Positions 1 through 6,157 of a DNA stretch of 6,853 bases are shown here, piece after piece. Made by a program: the position numbers and the translations under genes. Under the pieces are notes generated by a model that ran no database searches, had not been told where the DNA came from, and was given only the letters and a program-made list of their open reading frames with translations. The stretch covers positions 1 to 6,853 of the forward strand of contig PKCQ01000600.1 in assembly GCA_002862265.1 (NCBI GenBank), in the 5' to 3' direction. Numbering within the stretch: position 1 is the stretch's first letter; every line of letters begins with the position of its first letter. The stretch is from Planctomycetaceae bacterium (GTDB taxonomy: Bacteria; Planctomycetota; Planctomycetia; Pirellulales; Pirellulaceae).

Positions 1-981
1 TAAGGAAAACACCGAAAAAAAAAGGCTGAGGTAGATCCCAGGATTGGATTGAATCCGCCAAACGTAATCGAAACAAAGATCACGTGGCCAAAAGACGAGC
101 CCCATGTAGTGCCAAATGATCTCGGGCTGCGTTCGTAGATACTCCCACGACGACGGACCTTTCATCCCAAATCCCATTGAGCTACCAGCAGTCTTCACCG
201 GATCGAAAAATCGGCTGACCATGGGAATGAACCAGAGAAATGGGGATGTCATCAGCAAGTAAGCAAGCCACCGGAGCTTGAGAACGTCCAGCCACCTCTC
301 TCTTGTCACCAAACGATCCAAAAGAAGGACGGCCAGCGGAGCAGTTGCAAAGATCTCTTTAGAAAGCAGCCCGATCCACGCCGACAGACAGATCGCGATA
401 CACCCCAGTGCGCGCCAACCTTGCAGATACAGAAGCATGCCTACCCACACGCCCAAGTAGCCCAGGCTAGCCAAGGACTCGTAGCGTTGGACGATGTTGG
501 TGACCGCTTGGGTCGTAAGCGGGTGAATCACCCAAGTCGTTGAGATGAATGCTCCCAGTACTAGATCTGAGTTTCGCAGGCTAGGATTAGAAGCTGCTTG
601 CCAATGTCTCCTGAACAGAAGCGTCGTAAGCAGAATACCGCAGAAAAGAAGCAACCCGTTCGTAACATGGATTGCGAGGTTCACAACGTGATACGCGAAT
701 GGGTCGTTCTGCGAGACGTGCCAGTTGAGGGCAAACGAGTAAAGTCCGACAGGCCTATTATTGCTAAAGAAAGTCGTTAGCGGCCACAAAGACCTAATCC
801 GTTCGTTATCAACAATGTTGCCATAGTCATCAAAGTGGAATACTCCATCCAGAGAGCCCTTCCAGACAATTAGCCACACTGCCGCAGCACACAGAGCAAC
901 TCCGAGTATCAGAGGGATACCAGGTTTGCTTTCAAGGGAAACATCGCGTTCTATGTTGGGCACGCTATCGGTGGATGACAT
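1..981 (-). CDS. Polytopic membrane protein, TMTC-like/GT-C glycosyltransferase family (N-terminal part, cut by window edge)
   Basis: The frame is open from an ATG at 981 to base 1, giving 327 residues with no stop; the C-terminus lies outside. After a short polar N-terminus there is a membrane segment (about 22-40), then a loop with FHFDDYGNIVDN (48-59) and RPVGLYSFALN (76-86). More hydrophobic segments follow near 101-123, 141-152, 170-187, 190-206, 212-222 and 238-255. Further landmarks are HVVNLAIH (98-105), IHPLTTQAV (152-160), QRYESLA (165-171), SKE (207-209) and QPEIIWHYMGLVFWP (285-299). This pattern matches the planctomycete membrane proteins usually annotated as TPR or O-GlcNAc-transferase-like and related to TMTC proteins. 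In GT-C enzymes the acidic pair in the first extracytoplasmic loop (here D51-D52) is the expected catalytic site. TPR repeats would follow downstream, but that is inference. The Shine-Dalgarno is weak; an upstream in-frame GTG at 1024-1026 would add 15 residues, with a TAA stop just before it. The acceptor substrate is unknown. Confidence 0.8.
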   Translation of the reverse strand, partial: MSSTDSVPNIERDVSLESKPGIPLILGVALCAAAVWLIVWKGSLDGVFHFDDYGNIVDNERIRSLWPLTTFFSNNRPVGLYSFALNWHVSQNDPFAYHVVNLAIHVTNGLLLFCGILLTTLLFRRHWQAASNPSLRNSDLVLGAFISTTWVIHPLTTQAVTNIVQRYESLASLGYLGVWVGMLLYLQGWRALGCIAICLSAWIGLLSKEIFATAPLAVLLLDRLVTRERWLDVLKLRWLAYLLMTSPFLWFIPMVSRFFDPVKTAGSSMGFGMKGPSSWEYLRTQPEIIWHYMGLVFWPRDLCFDYVWRIQSNPGIYLSLFFSVFSL

Positions 982-1049
982 ACTACTGGCTTGAGGCGTC
1001 GACTCGCTAAATCGATCTTTCGTCACGGCTTACGCAGGTAGTTAACTCG

Positions 1050-1068
1050 ATTGTACTTTCAATACAAT
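1050..1068. repeat. Short perfect inverted repeat upstream of the membrane-protein gene
   Basis: ATTGTA (1050-1055) and TACAAT (1063-1068) are exact reverse complements separated by 7 bases. The repeat sits about 70 bases upstream of the ATG at 981, a plausible place for an operator or promoter element. On the minus strand its TACAAT could double as a -10-like hexamer, but no good -35 lies at the normal spacing. A 6-base arm is short enough to arise by chance. Confidence 0.35.
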
Positions 1069-1136
1069 TGCATGAAAGACAAGTTATCGCGGACAATGAG
1101 CGGGTCGGAATGTTTGGTCGACTTATAACGATACGA

Positions 1137-1254
1137 GCGTCAGCGCGGGACAAAGACTGAAGAACCGGCGGCTAGCGGCTTTTTCAATCGAAACCCGACG
1201 CGTCAGCGAGAGATCAACTGCCGTTCCAGGCACGAACGAGTCCCTCGCTCACGA
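1137..1254. repeat. Degenerate intergenic motif in three copies, two forming an imperfect inverted repeat
   Basis: The 9-mer GCGTCAGCG occurs at 1137-1145 and again at 1200-1208 in direct orientation. A third, inverted copy (TCCCTCGCTCACG, 1241-1253) can pair with 1201-1213 at 11 of 13 positions, leaving a 27-base loop. The flank CCCGACGCGTCAGCGAG (1194-1210) resembles, from memory, short dispersed intergenic repeats of Rhodopirellula-type genomes; this was not checked. It could be a REP-like element, a transcript-end hairpin, or chance. No T-run follows the stem on either strand, so I do not call it an intrinsic terminator. Confidence 0.4.
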
Positions 1255-1347
1255 ACTCTGGCAGCGGGTCACCGAGTCGACTAAACCAACAATCCGCTAC
1301 GACAAAGCCGCTCACTTTCCGTATGGTTCAACAGCTCCAAACTAGAC

Positions 1348-1710
1348 TCACTCTATACGCGTTAATATTCCTACCTCAATTATTTTGCTCACACCTACGT
1401 TTGCTTCCACGATGTGACTTACTGCTTTCACTTTTGGAATGGCGATTCGCCAGGGACGAACTGCTTCGCGAACTTCGACAACGCGAAAATCCTTATCCAG
1501 AAAAAAGACGTCGATTGGAAAACGCATCCAAAAAGTGTGGATCGAACTACAGTTTCGCAACAAGACTCCAGTCTTCCCTGGCATGCTTGTGACAAACTGC
1601 AATCCGACAAAGCGCTGCAAAAACCCATTCGCTTCGTGAACTTCGGCGAGCAACAAGGAATCGTTTTCCGTAGCAACCCAACGACCAATCCTTGGAAATC
1701 TCATTTTCAA
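1348..1710 (-). CDS. DUF192 (UPF0127/COG1430) family protein at the end of the tad cluster
   Basis: This small protein (120 residues from TTG at 1710, or 118 from ATG at 1704) matches the DUF192 family. Visible signatures are the F-x-R-x-x-GL segment (residues 30-37: F30, R33, G36-L37), the core SSIHTFWMRFPIDVFFLD (55-72) and VRPWR (84-88); the final part corresponds to the family's LE-PAG region but is poorly conserved (VEANVG, 101-106). Many DUF192 proteins carry an N-terminal signal or lipoprotein anchor; none is visible here, so a cytoplasmic location is the simplest reading. The biochemical function of the family is not established. The gene begins 3 bases after the tadC stop (9 for the ATG), so it is probably co-transcribed and coupled. 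Neither start has a strong Shine-Dalgarno; the ATG is the more conventional choice. A role in pilus biogenesis is suggested only by position. Confidence 0.85.
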   Translation of the reverse strand: MKMRFPRIGRWVATENDSLLLAEVHEANGFLQRFVGLQFVTSMPGKTGVLLRNCSSIHTFWMRFPIDVFFLDKDFRVVEVREAVRPWRIAIPKVKAVSHIVEANVGVSKIIEVGILTRIE

Positions 1711-1713
1711 ATC

Positions 1714-2652
1714 TCAAAACCCAACCCCCCGTCCAATCACGCTCTCGAGAGCCTGGACAATCTGGTAAAGGATCGGTCCCAGAGCCGCGATCATGATGCC
1801 GGGCAAAAAGCAAACGATGAGTGGAAAAAGTAATTTCACTGGAACAGCCATGGCCATGGCAAGGGCTCGTTCACGGCGCCTGCTACGCAAGTCGTCAGCC
1901 TGCGCGCGAAGCGTTGCTGCCAGTCCTGCACCGACTTGCTCTGCGTGAATCAGAGCCGAGATAAAGATGGAGAACCATGGAACATTCACATGCCGATTCA
2001 GACGCCTGAGTGATTCGATGCGCGGACGTCCGGTAAGAATTTCCAGTCGAAACAGACGAAAATCTTGGGAAAGTGGACGCTCGCGACGCTGATTCTCCAG
2101 CACCCGGTCGAGCGCTGCGTCGAAGCTAAGTCCGGCTTCCGCAAGTGTCGCGAGCAGGTCCAGAGCCAAGGGTAGGTCTTGCTCAATTTGGGTTACCCTC
2201 TTTCTCCGTTTGGCCCGAACGATGGCGGCTGGCATCGCCCCTAATGTCAACACTGCAGCGTACGGCATGAGCCAAACGATTGGCAGGAACACCTCACCGA
2301 CGGCTCCTGGAATCTCGTAGAGGAGAGACTCTAAAAGCGGAAGAACTTCACTTTGTGAAATGGCGTATGCAGCCACTCCAGCAAGTAACGCACAGCCAAG
2401 ACTTGCTAGCAGAAACCACCTAGTCGCGTTAGGGCTTCGATAGCCTGACTGAAAAAGCCACCAGCCAAGCCGGGAACGGCTCGCTTCTGGAACAGGCTCT
2501 GCGTTCAGCGCGTAAGACTGGACGTTCGACGCAAGCCTCTGCTGACTCTGCGTGAGAGTCCACAACCATTGCATCCACCAAAGTGCAAGAGGCACGACTG
2601 CCAACATGAGCAGCAATATCGCAAGCTGTGGTAATGTCATAACAGTGGCCAC
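1714..2652 (-). CDS. tadC: Tad/Flp pilus platform protein TadC (type II secretion F domain)
   Basis: TadC is an inner-membrane platform protein that works with TadB and the CpaF ATPase to insert Flp pilin into the growing pilus. The 312-residue product has hydrophobic segments at about 8-31, 79-98, 122-146 and 270-300. A cytoplasmic T2SSF domain (about 157-290) contains EQDLPLALDLLATLAEAGLS (157-176), a segment in which E203 and GRP (208-210) precede HAEQVGAGLAATLRAQADDL (236-255), and the TadC-typical ending VKLLFPLIVCFLPGIMI (272-288) followed by LGP (291-293). Length fits the family. The listed start is GTG at 2652, 8 bases after the tadB stop. An in-frame ATG at 2640 (giving 308 residues) has GGGTGG 8 bases upstream and may be the true start. 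The downstream neighbour is the DUF192 gene. Confidence 0.93.
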   Translation of the reverse strand: MATVMTLPQLAILLLMLAVVPLALWWMQWLWTLTQSQQRLASNVQSYALNAEPVPEASRSRLGWWLFQSGYRSPNATRWFLLASLGCALLAGVAAYAISQSEVLPLLESLLYEIPGAVGEVFLPIVWLMPYAAVLTLGAMPAAIVRAKRRKRVTQIEQDLPLALDLLATLAEAGLSFDAALDRVLENQRRERPLSQDFRLFRLEILTGRPRIESLRRLNRHVNVPWFSIFISALIHAEQVGAGLAATLRAQADDLRSRRRERALAMAMAVPVKLLFPLIVCFLPGIMIAALGPILYQIVQALESVIGRGVGF

Positions 2653-2660
2653 CCACGCGG

Positions 2661-3548
2661 CTAAAACTTCGGCTTGCTCATCCAGCTAATCCAGAGCGTT
2701 CCCACGGCCTGAAGTAGCATTCCAATACTGACCATGAGTTGGCCGACAAGACTCGTCAAAAATCCGCCCATGCGTTCCGGATCATTCCGCCAAATCAGTG
2801 CCGCAATGAAGTAAGTCGTCAGAACAACACTGATTACCGAGAGGCGTGCTTGGGTAGTCATCGCGTTCATTCGACGCGACAGTTCGATTCGATCACGCAC
2901 CGTACGCCCAACGTTGGCAAGTGTCACGGCGAGTCGACCTCCCACGCGCCAATTCACGGCCAACGTCTGCGCGAATAATATAACGCTCTCGAGTGGCAGT
3001 CTTTCGGTTAGGTCGCCGAGCGCTTCGACAGGATCTTCTCCGTATCGAATCGCTCGCACTAGCTGCTGAGCTTCGCGCGGCCAAGCTCCGCGAGCTTCAG
3101 CGATACTTGATTCCAATGCCGTTTGTAGCCCTGCTCCGGATTTCACGGCCGCCACCATCATGTCGATCGAGTCGGCCAACTGCTGCTCCAACTTGGCGAT
3201 GCGACGCTGCAGGAAGATCGTATCGATCTGTGCGAAGCAAAGCAGGATCATGACATAGAACGCAACTAGGTAAGGCCAAGGAATCGGCAAGAATGTAGCC
3301 AACAGTGCGACAACGACGATCGCAATCGGAATCCCCACCCACCAGAGTCGTCGAAGGACTGGGCTGCGACGGATGCTGACAACTGATTCAACGGAATCTC
3401 CAGCCTCTCCATCTGACATCCGGGCAGAGGCTTCCATCAGCCGCTGGTTCGCCTCAGCGGCCAACTGACTACGGCGCAACGCAATCGCCATCGCAGCAAC
3501 CCCAGCCACCAGCAGGCATCCGGTCAGAGTGAAAAGCAAGCCGGCCAA
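2661..3548 (-). CDS. tadB: Tad/Flp pilus platform protein TadB (type II secretion F domain)
   Basis: TadB pairs with TadC as the membrane platform of the Tad pilus machine and would contact the ATPase CpaF. The 295-residue product has an N-terminal membrane segment (about 4-23), a pair at about 69-107, a cytoplasmic T2SSF domain (about 114-235) and two C-terminal segments (about 236-253 and 266-287). Recognisable motifs are LADSIDMMVAAVKSGAGLQTA (beginning at 124; key residues D127, G138-G140, L141), VNWRVGGRLAVTLANVGRTV (198-217; R201, G203-G204, L206) and RDRIELSRRMNAMTTQARLS (218-237). The start is TTG at 3548, 3 bases after the cpaF stop. It is supported by GAGGG 7 bases upstream and by the N-terminal membrane segment; the next in-frame ATG, at residue 20, would destroy that segment. 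Confidence 0.93.
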   Translation of the reverse strand: MAGLLFTLTGCLLVAGVAAMAIALRRSQLAAEANQRLMEASARMSDGEAGDSVESVVSIRRSPVLRRLWWVGIPIAIVVVALLATFLPIPWPYLVAFYVMILLCFAQIDTIFLQRRIAKLEQQLADSIDMMVAAVKSGAGLQTALESSIAEARGAWPREAQQLVRAIRYGEDPVEALGDLTERLPLESVILFAQTLAVNWRVGGRLAVTLANVGRTVRDRIELSRRMNAMTTQARLSVISVVLTTYFIAALIWRNDPERMGGFLTSLVGQLMVSIGMLLQAVGTLWISWMSKPKF

Positions 3549-3551
3549 AAA

Positions 3552-4976
3552 TCAGCCCTCACTTGCTTGGCGAAACAACTCGAGAGGAATCCCAAAACCA
3601 CGCTCGCGCAATGCATGGACTCGTCGCGGCACGATTCCTGTCGCCACATGACTCCCAAGAATCTTTTTATCAGCCCGACCGTGCTGCTTGAAGACGAAGA
3701 TATCCTGCAGCTGCGGTGTTAGCTCTTCCATACCCGTCAATTCGGATATCGACTCAACCCGACGGACACCATCGTCATAGCGTCTCACTTGGATGATCAA
3801 GTCAACAGCGGAGGCGATCTGCTCTCGAATGGCACGAGAAGGCAGATCCACACCAGCCATCAACACCATCGTCTCCAGCCTAGCCACTGCATCGCGCGGG
3901 TTATTGGCGTGAACCGTGGTAAGACTTCCGTCGTGCCCGGTGTTCATCGCTTGCAGCATGTCGAGGGCTTCTCCTCCTCGCACTTCGCCGACAATGATGC
4001 GATCCGGACGCATACGCAGAGCGTTTATAACCAAGTCGCGAGCAGCGATCCGACCGCTTCCCTCCAAGTTGGTCGGACGAGTCTCCATCCGAACAACGTG
4101 AGTCTGATCAAGCTGTAGCTCGGCAGCGTCTTCGATCGTCACGATGCGTTCAGAGCTCGGTATCGCCTCGCAGATGGATCCCAAAAACGTCGACTTGCCA
4201 GCCCCAGTACCACCTGAGACGATCACGTTACTACGGGCTGTCACCATCCACTGCATGAACTGCTGCATCGGCGCGGTGAACATTCCAAGCCTCGCAAGAT
4301 CGTCATCACGAAGGCGTCGTTTACCGAATCGACGAATCGACAAGGTAGGACCGTCAATCGTCACCGGAGGAAGTGTCGCGTTGACCCGACTGCCATCAGC
4401 AAGCCGCGCGTCCACCATCGGCGAGCTCTCATCGATTCTGCGACCAACACGTGCTGCGATTCGCTGGATGATTCGAACCAGGTGGTCACTATCGCGAAAG
4501 CGAACATCGACTTCCTCCAGCTTTCCGAATCGCTCAACGTAGATCTGATCAAAGCGATTGACCAAGATGTCCGTTACAGCTGGATCACCGAGCAGCGGTG
4601 CGAGCGGGCCGACGCCAAGCGTTTCTTCGCGCAGGTCGTCCGCTAGACGTTCTTGTTCGGCAGCATTCAGGGGCAAGTCTTCATTGTCGAGAACTCCCTC
4701 AACAAAGTCACGAACCGCCTCCTCCAGAACCTCGTCGTTGGCACCAACAAACTGACTCTCATTCAAGAGGTCTAGCAAGCGTTGGTGCAGCGAGGATTTG
4801 ACCGTAACGTAGTCCGCATTCTTTGCAGTTTGTCCCGCATCAGAGTTCAGACTAAAAGCGTTCTTGCTGGTCTCTCGCTTTTGTGCGCGGTCTTTCGGAA
4901 CTTGAAACCGAACACGCGACATTCGCAGCCTGGCAAGCCGACTGGCAAGCTCGGGTGAATCCTCCGACTCGCTCAT
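3552..4976 (-). CDS. cpaF: Tad/Flp pilus assembly ATPase CpaF/TadA
   Basis: This is the secretion-superfamily ATPase (PilT/VirB11 type) that powers Tad pilus assembly as a cytoplasmic hexamer at the TadB/TadC platform. All catalytic elements are present in the 474 residues: Walker A GGTGAGKST (255-263), Asp box ERIVTIEDAAEL (276-287), Walker B RIIVGEVRG (326-334) and His box GHDGSLTTVHANNP (347-360). Upstream lies the family's N-terminal domain, with VGPLAPLLGDPAVTDILVN (122-140) and the arginine-rich stretch around RVGRRIDESSPMVDARLADG (176-195). The first 60 residues are polar and variable, and length is normal for CpaF. The ATG at 4976 overlaps the cpaE stop as ATGA, with GAGGTG 5 bases upstream, so the start is well supported. 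Nothing suggests inactivation. Confidence 0.97.
   Translation of the reverse strand: MSESEDSPELASRLARLRMSRVRFQVPKDRAQKRETSKNAFSLNSDAGQTAKNADYVTVKSSLHQRLLDLLNESQFVGANDEVLEEAVRDFVEGVLDNEDLPLNAAEQERLADDLREETLGVGPLAPLLGDPAVTDILVNRFDQIYVERFGKLEEVDVRFRDSDHLVRIIQRIAARVGRRIDESSPMVDARLADGSRVNATLPPVTIDGPTLSIRRFGKRRLRDDDLARLGMFTAPMQQFMQWMVTARSNVIVSGGTGAGKSTFLGSICEAIPSSERIVTIEDAAELQLDQTHVVRMETRPTNLEGSGRIAARDLVINALRMRPDRIIVGEVRGGEALDMLQAMNTGHDGSLTTVHANNPRDAVARLETMVLMAGVDLPSRAIREQIASAVDLIIQVRRYDDGVRRVESISELTGMEELTPQLQDIFVFKQHGRADKKILGSHVATGIVPRRVHALRERGFGIPLELFRQASEG
3556..3560 (-). promoter_or_regulatory. Shine-Dalgarno that decides the TTG start of tadB
   Basis: On the minus strand GAGGG lies 7 bases before the TTG at 3548 and within the last codons of cpaF. 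It supports a non-ATG start and ties tadB translation to the end of cpaF. Confidence 0.6.
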
Positions 4977-6157
4977 GAGCTCACCTCAGTGACCGGAGCA
5001 TCTAGAACGTCCACCTCATCAACCAACTCATTGATCGCACGATGAAGCTTCGACCACTTAACGAAATCCATCGTTGATGGCCGCCCGACATTGGCCGCAG
5101 TTATGACTCGCTTGTCGTAGGGTACGACGTGATCGACTTCCATCCGCAGGGAACGGGAAACATCGTCGAGCATCGGATTACCGGCTAGCTGCTGGTAACG
5201 ATTGACGATGACACCCACCCGATCTCTTGGGTATTGCAGTTTGTCGAGCAGCCCAAGTAGCTGAACGGCACTTAGAACCGTAGGTACTACATTGTCCAGC
5301 ACGATGTAGGCGCGTTTGGCCACATCCAGCACGCTCATGATCGTTTGATCGAATAACGGAAAAGTGTCGACAATGACAAACCGAAATGTTCGCCGAGCGA
5401 GATTGAGCACCTGTGCAATCGCTTGATCATCAATATCAGCCGCAGCGACTGGGTCAGTAGGCGCAGCCAGCAGAAGGAGACCGGATTCATGAGGTTCCGC
5501 CAACTGGCGAATCAAAGTACTGTCCAATCGCTGCCGCTGTTCAAATGCATCTAGCAGCGATGTCTCTGGAGCCAAGTCGAGCATCGGCGCGCAGACGCCC
5601 ATTTGCAGCGAAGCATCAATCAGCAGAACTTCATCTGGATATCGCTTGGCCAGCGAAACAGCAAGGTTGACGGCCATCGTGGATTTGCCAACACCGCCTT
5701 TATTGCTGATCATTGCGACGCAAGCACCCGTCCTAGAAGGGCCAGCTGGTTCTTCGTTGGGCATCAATCGGCTGAAGAGTCCGCTGAGCTCTCCAGCAGC
5801 GATGGGCCGTCGGATAAAGTCGCCAACTCCACTACGAACGAGGGACACCATATCGCTCGAAGTCAAGGACGAAGAGGCGGACTCTCCGCTATAAACACCC
5901 GCCAACCGCATGTCTGGGCGAATCGACCGCAGCTCCTCAATCCTAGCTTGATCAGACGCCAAGTCTCCAGAAAGCTCGATCAAAGCTGCTCGCGGATCGC
6001 GATCACGCGCCAAATCAATCGCAGCAGTCAGCTCTGTGGTCGCAAAAGCATTCACCGGCGTGTCGACAGTCTCGCGAATTGCCTCACGGATTTCACTAGC
6101 AACCGAATCATGCGAAACAAATAACAGCAGCGGAAAGGCTGCATCTACAGTCGCCAT
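4973..6157 (-). CDS. cpaE: Tad pilus localisation ATPase CpaE/TadZ (pseudo-receiver plus ParA/MinD-like domain)
   Basis: CpaE/TadZ proteins direct the Tad machine to its cellular site. The 394-residue product has an N-terminal receiver-like domain (about 8-130) and a ParA/MinD-type ATPase domain (about 144-375). The ATPase has a deviant Walker A KGGVGKST (153-160; signature lysine K153), a Walker A' region VLLIDASLQMG (177-187; D181) and Walker B FVIVDTFP (260-267; D264). In the receiver domain, the residue where the phosphoacceptor aspartate is expected at the end of the third strand appears to be E61 (AALIELSGD, 57-65), and the usual lysine of the KP motif is R117 (FIRRPIA, 114-120). Phosphorylation by a histidine kinase is therefore unlikely; atypical receivers are known in TadZ proteins. 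The ATG at 6157 shares one base with the cpaB stop codon; its Shine-Dalgarno is weak, in line with coupling. Confidence 0.93.
   Translation of the reverse strand: MATVDAAFPLLLFVSHDSVASEIREAIRETVDTPVNAFATTELTAAIDLARDRDPRAALIELSGDLASDQARIEELRSIRPDMRLAGVYSGESASSSLTSSDMVSLVRSGVGDFIRRPIAAGELSGLFSRLMPNEEPAGPSRTGACVAMISNKGGVGKSTMAVNLAVSLAKRYPDEVLLIDASLQMGVCAPMLDLAPETSLLDAFEQRQRLDSTLIRQLAEPHESGLLLLAAPTDPVAAADIDDQAIAQVLNLARRTFRFVIVDTFPLFDQTIMSVLDVAKRAYIVLDNVVPTVLSAVQLLGLLDKLQYPRDRVGVIVNRYQQLAGNPMLDDVSRSLRMEVDHVVPYDKRVITAANVGRPSTMDFVKWSKLHRAINELVDEVDVLDAPVTEVSS
4982..4987 (-). promoter_or_regulatory. Shine-Dalgarno for cpaF inside the 3' end of cpaE
   Basis: GAGGTG on the minus strand lies 5 bases before the cpaF ATG at 4976 and inside the last codons of cpaE. 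With the ATGA stop/start overlap it points to translational coupling of the localisation ATPase and the motor ATPase. Confidence 0.6.

Larger units (their letters stand above)
982..1347. other. Intergenic region without a supported gene
   Basis: This 366-base stretch lies between the end of the DUF192 gene and the start of the membrane-protein gene, both on the minus strand. No frame here gives a protein that looks real. It should contain the promoter of the membrane-protein gene and the end of the tad transcript, but I see no convincing -35/-10 pair and no classical hairpin followed by a T-run on the minus strand. What it does hold is a short perfect inverted repeat and a degenerate motif in three copies, listed separately. 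Confidence 0.7.

Noticed and set aside
278..780. Two 60-codon plus-strand open frames in the left part
   Set aside because: They are antisense to the open frame of the TMTC-like membrane protein, whose motifs are convincing.
1161..1186. Candidate intrinsic terminator around the GCGGCTAGCGGC stretch followed by TTTTT
   Set aside because: The G/C-rich part is a direct repeat (GCGGC-TA-GCGGC), not a stem; the central palindrome pairs at only three positions. The T-run would also suit the plus strand, where no gene ends.
1414..1833. A 139-codon open frame on the plus strand
   Set aside because: It is antisense to the DUF192 gene and the end of tadC, both of which have family signatures. Its translation is polar and low in pattern.
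5603..6124. A 173-codon open frame on the plus strand
   Set aside because: It lies entirely antisense to cpaE, which has clear domains and motifs. The plus-strand translation has no recognisable family pattern or hydrophobic organisation.
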